NCBI GenBank assembly: GCA_017509065.1
Contig: JAFWQM010000135.1
Location: forward strand, 1-5,567
Length of the DNA: 5,567 bases
Direction: 5' to 3'
DNA from: Clostridia bacterium
Lineage (GTDB): Bacteria; Bacillota_A; Clostridia; Christensenellales; Aristaeellaceae
Part shown: positions 1 to 5,405 of the stretch, in pieces
Numbering within the stretch: the stretch's first letter is position 1
Layout: the number at the start of each line of letters is the position of its first letter
Notes under the pieces: model-generated
Database searches by the model: none
Told to the model about the DNA's origin: nothing
The model's input: only the letters and a program-made list of their open reading frames with translations
Program-made: the position numbers and the translations under genes

Positions 1-30
1 CTGACCGAGCCGGTCACCCTGGAAGCGCCC

Positions 31-72
31 CAAAAACAAAGGAAAACCGCGTAGCCACATCGACTACGCGGT
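31..72 (-). terminator. Intrinsic terminator for a minus-strand transcript
   Basis: Positions 46-54 and 64-72 form a perfect 9-bp stem (ACCGCGTAG with CTACGCGGT) around a 9-base loop. Read on the minus strand, the stem is followed at once by a T-rich tract (TTTTCCTTTGTTTTT, positions 46 down to 32). The plus-strand side has no T-run, so the polarity is clear. No minus-strand protein gene lies just upstream, so the terminator implies either a non-coding RNA between here and about 480 or a leftover from a rearranged locus. Confidence 0.65.
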
Positions 73-445
73 CTCCCCAAGGATTAGTTCCTTATGAACG
101 ATAACCCTTGCTTTCCCCTGGGGATTCTTCCCAGGCTTTCCCCGGACGCAAAGCGTCCGGGATGGCGGCTTCGCCGCCGGGCCAGAAGCACAATGTCGAA
201 AGCATTCCATTCACTCTTAATCAACAGCGGGAACATATTACGCTTTCCAAGTCAAGTTACATCCGCTATCGCGGGTCCCGGGACCTCAGGCCCCTGGTTG
301 GGGACGAACCGCCGATGACCGCCTGTGGCGGGAATCTCATCGGCGGTGAGATCAGCCGAAACAAGCAATCTCGCCATGAAGGCGAGTTGCGCCGTTTGAG
401 GCTGTGGAACTGGGGCGAACAGCCCCAGCGCAACCTCCTGTAACT
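73..445 (-). ncRNA. Candidate structured RNA, family not recognised
   Basis: These roughly 370 bases hold no convincing gene but a dense run of hairpins: 118-136 (6-bp CCTGGG/CCCAGG), 140-161 (about 8-bp CGGACG-containing stem), a GGCGGC-TTC-GCCGCC hairpin near 164-178, a nested element at 309-346 (10-bp outer stem CCGCCGATGA/TCATCGGCGG enclosing a 5-bp hairpin), a long irregular stem at 354-403 (AGCC, AAAC, GCAA and CTCGCC pair with GGCGAG, TTGC, GTTT and GGCT), and a 7-bp CTGGGGC/GCCCCAG hairpin at 410-428. The minus strand is preferred because it ends in the terminator at 31-72 and because its probable 5' side is the conserved 40-bp repeat. I could not match it to RNase P, tmRNA, 6S or SRP RNA. 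It could instead be a dispersed repeat or the remnant of a mobile element. Two minus-strand frames stay open for about 60-70 codons, but neither has a credible start with a ribosome binding site. Confidence 0.3.
406..445 (-). repeat. Left copy of 40-bp inverted repeat
   Basis: Read on the minus strand this begins AGTTACA, continues through GAGGTTGC and ends with a GGGGC-TGTTC-GCCCC hairpin followed by AGTTCC. The same 40 bases occur in opposite orientation at 5366-5405 with 36 identities. Mismatches fall only at repeat positions 8 and 17-19. In this copy the hairpin stem is 7 bp. The two copies point away from each other and bracket the phosphoribosyltransferase gene and the ABC operon. Similarity stops abruptly at both edges. 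Confidence 0.85.
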
Positions 446-486
446 AAACTCGATTCCTGAATGGCAACACCAAATACGTCATTTCA

Positions 487-515
487 CTGATATTTGATTT
501 CAAAGCAATTGACAA
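487..515 (-). promoter_or_regulatory. Weak candidate promoter for the structured minus-strand region
   Basis: On the minus strand, TTGTCA (510-515) is followed after 17 bases by TATCAG (487-492), a 5/6 match at -35 and a 4/6 match at -10. Transcription would start near 480 and run toward the terminator at 31-72. Its -35 box overlaps the -35 box of the plus-strand promoter at 509-538. The -10 match is poor, so this could be chance in an AT-rich stretch. Confidence 0.2.
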
Positions 516-538
516 AGGGACGTTGATACTGGTAAAAT
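509..538 (+). promoter_or_regulatory. Sigma-A promoter of the phosphoribosyltransferase gene
   Basis: A perfect -35 box TTGACA (509-514) and a -10 box TAAAAT (533-538) are separated by 18 bases. The predicted transcript starts near 545 and gives an untranslated leader of only about 43 bases before the ATG at 588. That is too short for a purine riboswitch. Confidence 0.7.
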
Positions 539-543
539 AAGCA

Positions 544-558
544 GTAACAATTTGTTAC
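544..558 (+). promoter_or_regulatory. Palindrome at the predicted transcription start, possible operator
   Basis: GTAACA-ATT-TGTTAC is a perfect 6-bp inverted repeat with a 3-base centre, placed directly at the predicted start of the phosphoribosyltransferase transcript. A repressor bound here would block initiation. The half-site TGTTACC also occurs at the -10 box of the ABC operon (minus strand, 5268-5274). No regulator gene is visible in the window, and the regulator family is unknown. Confidence 0.3.
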
Positions 559-587
559 CAATCCAGAAATGAGGGAAGGTTTTCCAT

Positions 588-1148
588 ATGGGCATGAGTT
601 ATCCGATGCGCGTCGCCGGGCTGACGCGCGACTTGCCGCTGTGCAAAGTGACCGATGATCTGTACATCGGCGCGTTCGTGATCTTCGGCGACGTGGAACT
701 GACCGTGGCCTGCGCACGGGAACTGCTGAAAAAAGCGCCGGAATACGACGTGCTGATCACCGCTGAATCCAAGGGCATTCCGCTCGCTTATGAAATGGCG
801 CGGCAGGCAGGCACCAACCGCTACCTGCTGGCCCGCAAGTCCCCTAAGCTGTATATGCGCAACGTGTTCACGGTCAAGGTCAACTCCATCACCACGGCCA
901 AAGAACAAATGCTGTGCATCGATCAGGACGACGTGGACTTCATGCAGGGCAAGCGTGTGCTGATCGTGGATGACGTGATTTCAACCGGCGAATCCCTGCG
1001 CGCCGTGGAAGAGCTGGTGAAGCAGGCAGGCGGCCAGGTCGTGGGCCGCATGGCCATTCTGGCCGAGGGAAACGCCACCACCCGGGACGACATCATTTAC
1101 CTGGAAAAACTGCCGCTCTTCAATCCCGACGGCACTGTGAAGGAATAA
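588..1148 (+). CDS. Type I phosphoribosyltransferase, adenine phosphoribosyltransferase-like
   Basis: This 186-residue cytoplasmic protein has the fold signature of purine-salvage type I phosphoribosyltransferases, which join a base to PRPP to give a nucleotide and pyrophosphate. The PRPP-binding loop is at residues 124-137 (VLIVDDVISTGESL, with D128, D129 and the TGES turn). An AESKGIPLAYEMA segment at 59-71 corresponds to the pyrophosphate-loop region that reads ESRG in classical Apt. LARK at 81-84 supplies the usual basic residues. Length fits the Apt/Xpt group (about 170-195 residues). The base specificity (adenine, or xanthine as in Xpt) cannot be settled from sequence alone. The ATG at 588 is chosen because GAGGGAAGG at 571-579 sits 8 bases upstream; the ATG at 594 would be about 14 bases away. 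The gene appears monocistronic, has its own promoter at 509-538, and converges on the ABC operon about 200 bases downstream. No key residue is missing. Confidence 0.88.
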   Translation: MGMSYPMRVAGLTRDLPLCKVTDDLYIGAFVIFGDVELTVACARELLKKAPEYDVLITAESKGIPLAYEMARQAGTNRYLLARKSPKLYMRNVFTVKVNSITTAKEQMLCIDQDDVDFMQGKRVLIVDDVISTGESLRAVEELVKQAGGQVVGRMAILAEGNATTRDDIIYLEKLPLFNPDGTVKE

Positions 1149-1165
1149 TTATCGATTAAGCATTT

Positions 1166-1208
1166 CTGGGGGAACCGCTCTTTGTTGCCCAAAGAGCGGT
1201 TCCCCCAG
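1166..1208. repeat. 19-bp perfect hairpin after the phosphoribosyltransferase gene
   Basis: CTGGGGGAACCGCTCTTTG (1166-1184) pairs perfectly with 1190-1208 across a 5-base loop, starting 18 bases after the stop codon. Neither strand has a T-run directly after the stem, so it is not a textbook terminator. It probably marks or protects the 3' end of the upstream transcript, or is a copy of a dispersed palindromic element. The stem is unusually long and has no mismatches. Confidence 0.7.
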
Positions 1209-1235
1209 GCCCCCTCAGAGAAAGGCTATAAAAGG

Positions 1236-1260
1236 AAAAAAACTTTGCTGTTAGAAGCAA
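1236..1260 (-). terminator. Possible back-up terminator of the ABC operon
   Basis: On the minus strand a 5-bp stem TTGCT/AGCAA (1256-1260 with 1245-1249) is followed after two bases by seven T (1242 down to 1236). The stem is weak, but the T-run is the longest in the convergent gap. It lies downstream of the stronger hairpin at the end of the ABC operon. Confidence 0.3.
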
Positions 1261-1315
1261 CCCACAGTGTTTGTTTTCTTTATGGCTTTTTTGGAGGGGT
1301 TCTGTCCCGAACACT

Positions 1316-1362
1316 TCAAAAAGCACAGAGGGAAGGTAAAACCGAAGTTTTACCTTCCCTCT
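1316..1362 (-). terminator. Hairpin terminator overlapping the end of the ABC operon
   Basis: Positions 1327-1342 and 1347-1362 form a perfect 16-bp stem. On the minus strand the loop is UUCG closed by C-G, an exceptionally stable tetraloop. The stem contains the last codons and the TAA stop of the second ABC gene. A TTTTT run (1320 down to 1316) follows about five bases later on the minus strand. On the plus strand the stem is followed by TTGTTTT, so it may also stop transcription coming from the phosphoribosyltransferase side. Confidence 0.6.
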
Positions 1363-3200
1363 TGTTTTCCGAGAATTTCCATGGCCTGTTCCTCCTGGAA
1401 CTGGTTGGTGTACAGGTTGTAGTACGCGCCTTTCTTCCGCAGCAGTTCCTGGTGGGTGCCCATTTCCTTGATCTTCCCGTCGTCGATGACCAGGATGCGG
1501 TCAGCGGTGCGGACGGTGGACAGGCGGTGGGCGATGATGAAGGACGTGCGTCCGGAAAGAACCTTGGCAATGGCGTTCTGGATGATTTGCTCGGTTTCCG
1601 TGTCCACGGAGGAAGTGGCTTCGTCCAGCACGAAGATCCGCGGATTGGCCAGGATGGCCCGGGCAAAGGAAATGAGCTGCTTTTCGCCGGTGGACAGGCG
1701 GCTGCCGCCCTCGCCCACGTCGGCGTCATAGCCCTTATCCATTTTGAGGATGAACGGTTCGGCGTTCACCATTCGGGCGGCTTCCTCGATTTCTTCATCG
1801 GAAGCGTTCAGCCTGGCATAGCGGATGTTGTCCCGCACAGTACCGGAGAAGAGCCGCGGTTCCTGGAGCACGTAGCCCAGATTGCTTTGCAGCCAGAGCT
1901 GGCTTCTTTCCTTGTAGTTCACGCCGTCGATCTTGATTTCGCCCGCAGTTGGCTCATAGAAGCGGCAGATCAGGTTCACCACGGTGGACTTGCCAGCGCC
2001 GGTCGGCCCAACCAGAGCGATGGTCTCCCCCGCTTTGATTTTGAGGTTGAAGTCGGAAAGGACTTTCTCACCCTCCTTGTACTGGAAATCCACGTGGCAG
2101 AATTCCACGTCGCCGCGCAGGGCGGGCCAGTTTTCCTTCTTCGGGTGGAAGTTGTCACCAAACACTTTTTCCACTTCAGGGGTATCCACGATGTCCGGTT
2201 CCGTTTCCAGCAGGGTCAGCACGCGCTCCGCGGCAGCCTGGGCAGACTGCATTTCAGCGAATACACCGGCGATGTTGCGGATGGGCTCAAAGAACTGCAC
2301 AGTGTAGTTGACGAACAGCTGCAGCACGCCAAGGGTCATGCCGCCGATGAGCACCTCATGCCCGCCCTTCCACAGGGCGTAGGCGGTGGCAAGGGAGCCC
2401 AGCGCTACCACGATGGGAAGGTACACGGCGGACAGGGACGCGGCGCGAACGGAAGATTTCTTCATGTCCCCGGTCAGGACGGTGAATTCCTCCATGTTCT
2501 GCTCCTCGCGCACGAGGGTCTTGGTCGTCTTCGCGCCCATAATCCCTTCGTTGAACGCTCCGGTGATCTGGCTGTTGGTTTTACGCACGGCGCGGTAGGA
2601 TTTCAGAATCTTCTGCTGGAACCACCAACTGACGACCGCCAGCGGCGGCACCACCAGCAGCACGATCAGCGTGAGTTTTACATTGTGTGCGAACATTGCC
2701 GCGCTGGTGGCGACGATCATCACCGCGCCCCAGGCCAGGTCGAGCAGCGACCAGCCGATGGTTTCGCCCAGACGCTGGGTATCGCTGGTCATTCGGCTCA
2801 TGAGGTATCCCACTGGCATCCGGTCATAGTACGAAAACGGCAGCTCCTGCAGTTTGCGGAAAGCCTGCTTTCGGATGGTGTAGCATACACCAACTTCAAT
2901 TTTGCCGCCCAGGTACAGAAAATAGAAGATGTTCGCCACCTGCACGATCAGCACCAGCGCGTACATAAGCACGAACGTGGGAACGCCCTCCATGGTGCCC
3001 GGACGGTCCAGCGTGGGGATAAAATGGTCAATGGCATAGGTCGTCATCAGCGGGAAAATCACGTCGCAGGCCGCGGTGATGCCCATCACCACCATCAGTT
3101 TGTACAGATCTTTATGATATTCCTTCGCGTAACGCAGAATCTTCTTCCACAGGCTCAGGGAAAATCGCTGTGTGTAATCCTTTTCCTCAATTTGCTGCAT
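1350..3200 (-). CDS. ABC exporter half-transporter with catalytically complete Walker B (BmrD/LmrD-type subunit)
   Basis: The 616-residue protein has an N-terminal transmembrane domain (about residues 30-310, six predicted membrane segments) and a C-terminal ATPase domain (about 360-600). Visible motifs are the A-loop aromatic Y374, Walker A GPTGAGKST (398-406), Q-loop Q446, signature LSTGEKQ (502-508), Walker B IFVLDE (522-527, with catalytic E527), D-loop SSVD (530-533) and switch H558. The signature departs from LSGGQ, as in the subunit of heterodimeric exporters that keeps the catalytic Glu. It should pair with the product of the upstream gene in the cytoplasmic membrane to export hydrophobic compounds; multidrug export is likely but the substrate is inferred. 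The ATG at 3200 overlaps the end of that gene by 14 bases, with AGGAGG inside the upstream reading frame 11 bases before it, so translation is probably coupled. The length is normal and nothing is truncated. Confidence 0.93.
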   Translation of the reverse strand: MQQIEEKDYTQRFSLSLWKKILRYAKEYHKDLYKLMVVMGITAACDVIFPLMTTYAIDHFIPTLDRPGTMEGVPTFVLMYALVLIVQVANIFYFLYLGGKIEVGVCYTIRKQAFRKLQELPFSYYDRMPVGYLMSRMTSDTQRLGETIGWSLLDLAWGAVMIVATSAAMFAHNVKLTLIVLLVVPPLAVVSWWFQQKILKSYRAVRKTNSQITGAFNEGIMGAKTTKTLVREEQNMEEFTVLTGDMKKSSVRAASLSAVYLPIVVALGSLATAYALWKGGHEVLIGGMTLGVLQLFVNYTVQFFEPIRNIAGVFAEMQSAQAAAERVLTLLETEPDIVDTPEVEKVFGDNFHPKKENWPALRGDVEFCHVDFQYKEGEKVLSDFNLKIKAGETIALVGPTGAGKSTVVNLICRFYEPTAGEIKIDGVNYKERSQLWLQSNLGYVLQEPRLFSGTVRDNIRYARLNASDEEIEEAARMVNAEPFILKMDKGYDADVGEGGSRLSTGEKQLISFARAILANPRIFVLDEATSSVDTETEQIIQNAIAKVLSGRTSFIIAHRLSTVRTADRILVIDDGKIKEMGTHQELLRKKGAYYNLYTNQFQEEQAMEILGKQEGR

Positions 3201-5025
3201 AAGCCGTCTCGCCTCCTTCCTGCTTGTCGGCTTTGAATTCTTCTTCCAGCGCGGTCTGAATATTGAAGATTTTGCTGTACAGGCCGCTCTGGCGGATCAG
3301 TTCTTCATGCGTGCCCTGCTGCGTCACCCGTCCGTTTTCCATCACCAGGATCAGGTCAGCCTGGGAAAGGGTCACGATCCGGTGGCTGATGATGACGGTG
3401 GTGGTGTCTTTGCTGCGCTTTTTCAGGGCGGCGCGGATCTGGGCGTCGGTTTCCGTGTCCACGGCGGACAGGGAATCGTCAAAGATCAGGATATCGTTGT
3501 CCTTCATCAGCGTGCGGGCGATGGCCACGCGCTGCTTCTGCCCGCCGGACAGGGTCACGCCGCGCTCGCCCACGAGGGTGTCGAAGCCCTTGTCGCTTTC
3601 CAGGATGAATTCTTTCGCAGCAGCGTCGATGACCGCCCGGTCGATTTCCTCATCCGTGGCGTTCTTGCGGGCGATGGCAACGTTTTCTTTGAGTGTCTTG
3701 GAATACAGGAACGGTTCCTGCAGCACAAGGCCCACCCGGGAACGGAGATACCGCCGGTCGATCTCGTTGACAGGCGTGCCCCCGATACGGATTTCGCCCC
3801 GCTTCACGTCGAACAGCCGCTGGATCAGATGCACCACCGTGGATTTGCCGCTACCGGTCGCGCCCAGAATAGCGACGGTCTTTCCGGCGGGGATGGTAAA
3901 GCTCATGTCGGAAAGCACGTCGCGGCTTTCGTCATAGCCAAAGCTCACGTGGTCGAACACGATGTCGCCTTTGAGGGACGGCTTTTTCGCGTTGGGCTCT
4001 TCCGGTTCCTCGGGCACGCCCAGAATTTCCTGGATACGGTCCATGGCCACCTTGCTCTTGCCCGCGTCGGACAGGATGCGGCCAAGCTGGCGGATGGGCC
4101 AGAGCAGCTTCCAGATGTAGGTCGTGAAGATGATCAGCCCACCCACGGAGATTTCCCCCTGAATGGCGAAGTACACGCAGGCAAGCAGCGTCATCATGGA
4201 CTGAGTCATGGACAGGAAATCGCTGGTGGCCCAGTATACAGCAAGCAGATTGCAGAGTTTGAAGCTCTTCTTTCGGAAATCGGCGGAGACCTTTTCAAAC
4301 TTCTCCACCTCGTATTCCTGCTGCCCGAACGCGCGCACCACGCGCACGCCGGTCAGGTTCTCCTGCAGGACGGCGCTCATTTTTCCTTCCGCTTCGTCGG
4401 AGAGGCGAAAGTTCTTGATGACCCAGCGGAAGAACAGCCAGGCGAACAGGAAGAGGCCCGGAATCATGATCATACTGATCAGAGTGATTTTTACGTTCTC
4501 CTGGAACATGTACGTCAGCGCCACGGTGATCGCGAGCAGCGCGTTCACCACCTGCATCAGCTGCATGGAGAGGAACCTTCGCACCGTTTCCACATCGGAA
4601 GTGCAGCGCTGCACCAGGTCGCCGGTCTCGGCCTTCACATGATAGGAGAAGGGCAGGTTCTGAATATGGGAATACAGGCTTTCCCGCAGCGTCAGGGCCA
4701 CATTTTCACCGGCTGACGCCTGCGCACGGCCTTTTGTGAAGCCGAAAACACCGCTCAGAATATTCAGCCCGATCAGCGCAAGGCCCACGATCCACAGGTT
4801 CCTGGCCATAAACTCCGGCCCGCCGATCCCGTCGATCCAGGCGTTCACAAACTCCGGCATCCGGCTGGGCTTGCCCTGCAGATAATAATCCAGGGTTTCA
4901 GCCAGTAGCACCGGCGTGATGAACTCTATCGCCACGGTAAAGACCGTGCATACAAGCGCAAGAATAAAATACCATTTGTTGTCTCGAATCAGCTTCCGCA
5001 TCATGTGCGGATAACGCTTTTCCAT
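3187..5025 (-). CDS. ABC exporter half-transporter with degenerate Walker B (BmrC/LmrC-type subunit)
   Basis: This 612-residue partner has a transmembrane domain (about residues 18-315) and an ATPase domain (about 350-590). Motifs are A-loop Y364, Walker A GATGSGKST (388-396), Q-loop Q436, canonical signature LSGGQ (492-496), Walker B ILIFDD (512-517), D-loop SAVD (520-523) and switch H548. Residue 517, normally the catalytic Glu, is Asp. That marks the degenerate-site subunit of heterodimeric exporters such as BmrCD, LmrCD, PatAB and TM287/288. The start at 5025 is chosen because GAGGGAG (5034-5040) lies 8 bases upstream and the protein then begins at MEKRYPHMMRK, typical for the family. An in-frame ATG at 5082 lies inside the leader terminator hairpin, has no ribosome binding site, and would add 19 residues not typical of the family. 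The gene is first in the operon behind a leader ORF and attenuator, and overlaps the second ABC gene by 14 bases. Confidence 0.93.
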   Translation of the reverse strand: MEKRYPHMMRKLIRDNKWYFILALVCTVFTVAIEFITPVLLAETLDYYLQGKPSRMPEFVNAWIDGIGGPEFMARNLWIVGLALIGLNILSGVFGFTKGRAQASAGENVALTLRESLYSHIQNLPFSYHVKAETGDLVQRCTSDVETVRRFLSMQLMQVVNALLAITVALTYMFQENVKITLISMIMIPGLFLFAWLFFRWVIKNFRLSDEAEGKMSAVLQENLTGVRVVRAFGQQEYEVEKFEKVSADFRKKSFKLCNLLAVYWATSDFLSMTQSMMTLLACVYFAIQGEISVGGLIIFTTYIWKLLWPIRQLGRILSDAGKSKVAMDRIQEILGVPEEPEEPNAKKPSLKGDIVFDHVSFGYDESRDVLSDMSFTIPAGKTVAILGATGSGKSTVVHLIQRLFDVKRGEIRIGGTPVNEIDRRYLRSRVGLVLQEPFLYSKTLKENVAIARKNATDEEIDRAVIDAAAKEFILESDKGFDTLVGERGVTLSGGQKQRVAIARTLMKDNDILIFDDSLSAVDTETDAQIRAALKKRSKDTTTVIISHRIVTLSQADLILVMENGRVTQQGTHEELIRQSGLYSKIFNIQTALEEEFKADKQEGGETAYAAN

Positions 5026-5055
5026 TTGAATCACTCCCTCGGGAATCATGCATAT

Positions 5056-5086
5056 AAAAAAGTCATTGGCATTTGCAGCCAATGAC
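5056..5086 (-). terminator. Attenuator: intrinsic terminator in the ABC operon leader
   Basis: A perfect 9-bp stem (GTCATTGGC with GCCAATGAC, 5062-5070 and 5078-5086) with a 7-base loop is followed on the minus strand by TTTTTT (5061 down to 5056). It sits between the leader ORF (stop at 5122) and the ribosome binding site of the first ABC gene (5034-5040). Any transcript from the promoter at 5274-5302 must pass it. This position makes it a regulatory attenuator rather than an end-of-operon terminator. I did not find a strong alternative pairing that would act as antiterminator; the best is a weak, bulged pairing of about 9 bp between 5114-5122 and the 5' arm plus loop. Confidence 0.75.
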
Positions 5087-5104
5087 CCGGATGAACTGTT
5101 ACCA

Positions 5105-5120
5105 TTTGCTTTCAGGCAAA
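5105..5120 (-). other. Small hairpin between leader stop codon and attenuator
   Basis: TTTGC and GCAAA (5105-5109 and 5116-5120) can form a 5-bp stem just after the leader ORF stop codon. A ribosome paused on the last codons or the stop would cover or melt it. It may take part in the choice between termination and read-through, but the stem is weak. Confidence 0.25.
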
Positions 5121-5121
5121 A

Positions 5122-5238
5122 CTAACAGACTACAGGCGGCCGCAAAAAAGCGCAGAAACGCGCGTCAAAAAGGACAGACTTCGCCCCTTGCACGTGCAAA
5201 ACAAGCTGGATACGATTGATACGGTTCATGCCGGTCAT
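5122..5238 (-). CDS. 38-residue leader peptide of the ABC exporter operon
   Basis: The peptide starts MTGMNRINRIQLVLHVQG and ends RPPVVC before TAG. The start is well supported: a near-perfect ribosome binding site AAAGGAGG (5247-5254) lies 8 bases before the ATG. The promoter's predicted start point is only about 30 bases upstream, and the ORF fills most of the leader. A transcription terminator follows 36 bases after the stop. The arrangement matches leader ORFs controlling multidrug ABC pumps by ribosome-mediated attenuation, as bmrB does for bmrCD in B. subtilis. The peptide is rich in Val, Leu and Arg, and has a Pro-Pro pair at residues 34-35, a known slow point for ribosomes. It has no signal peptide or recognisable domain and probably acts by being translated rather than as a free product. 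I do not recognise the sequence as a described leader peptide. Confidence 0.7.
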   Translation of the reverse strand: MTGMNRINRIQLVLHVQGAKSVLFDARFCAFLRPPVVC

Positions 5239-5251
5239 TTCCGCGGCCTCC
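5135..5251 (-). promoter_or_regulatory. Predicted pairing that hides the leader ORF ribosome binding site
   Basis: In the minus-strand RNA, GGAGGCCGCGGAAA (5251 down to 5238) can pair with UUUUUGCGGCCGCC (5148 down to 5135) over 14 positions with one A-G mismatch and two G-U pairs. The first strand holds the core of the Shine-Dalgarno sequence and the A of the start codon. The second holds the Arg-Pro-Pro codons near the end of the same ORF. Ribosomes that have passed the 3' strand would allow re-folding and block new initiation. This is a prediction by eye; no folding energy was computed. Confidence 0.4.
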
Positions 5252-5273
5252 TTTCTCCTCAGATTTCGGTAAC

Positions 5274-5302
5274 AGTATAAGGGATATTTCGGGCCTTGTC
5301 AA
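5274..5302 (-). promoter_or_regulatory. Strong sigma-A promoter of the leader/ABC operon
   Basis: On the minus strand, TTGACA (5297-5302) and TATACT (5274-5279) are separated by exactly 17 bases, which is near-consensus. The transcript should start around 5266-5270, giving about 240 bases of leader before the first ABC gene. Such a strong promoter followed by a terminator suggests that control is mainly at read-through rather than initiation. The -10 box overlaps the sequence TGTTACC, also present at the phosphoribosyltransferase start point. Confidence 0.85.
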
Positions 5303-5365
5303 CCCAAAAGAGCAGCTATTTTTGTATACAATGGTACTGAGTGGTTATATTCCGGCATCATGAAC

Positions 5366-5405
5366 AGTTACACGAGGTTGCATCGGGGCTGTTCGCCCCA
5401 GTTCC
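5366..5405 (+). repeat. Right copy of 40-bp inverted repeat
   Basis: This copy is the plus-strand counterpart of 406-445, identical at 36 of 40 positions. It begins AGTTACA and ends with GGGGC-TGTTC-GCCCC-AGTTCC. The bases before the hairpin differ, so its stem is 5 bp rather than 7. Sequence beyond the repeat is unlike the left copy. Its outward orientation mirrors the left copy. Confidence 0.85.

Noticed and set aside
1..54. Open frame at the left edge ending in TAG (C-terminal ...EAPQKQRKTA), possibly the tail of a plus-strand gene.
   Set aside because: Only 17 codons are visible, another frame is also open there, and the stop lies inside the minus-strand terminator stem. It may be real but cannot be supported.
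309..346. Hammerhead-ribozyme-like core (CCGATGA, stem, GAAT).
   Set aside because: Two core positions are wrong (C for the conserved U, and U instead of A after GAA), and the flanks form a perfect 10-bp stem incompatible with the hammerhead fold.
545..587. Purine riboswitch upstream of the phosphoribosyltransferase gene.
   Set aside because: The untranslated leader is only about 43 bases, too short for the aptamer, and no aptamer sequence is visible.
1182..3236. 684-codon open frame on the plus strand.
   Set aside because: It is antisense to the ABC gene, His/Gly-rich with no domain, and has no promoter or ribosome binding site; a shadow of GC-rich codons.
5026..5082. Upstream in-frame ATG at 5082 as start of the first ABC gene.
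   Set aside because: It lies within the attenuator hairpin, has no ribosome binding site, and the extra 19 residues are not typical of the family. The ATG at 5025 has GAGGGAG at good spacing.
5188..5199. 12-bp perfect palindrome TTGCACGTGCAA in the leader ORF as an operator.
   Set aside because: It lies in codons of the leader peptide well downstream of the promoter, and as RNA forms only a 4-bp stem; probably chance.
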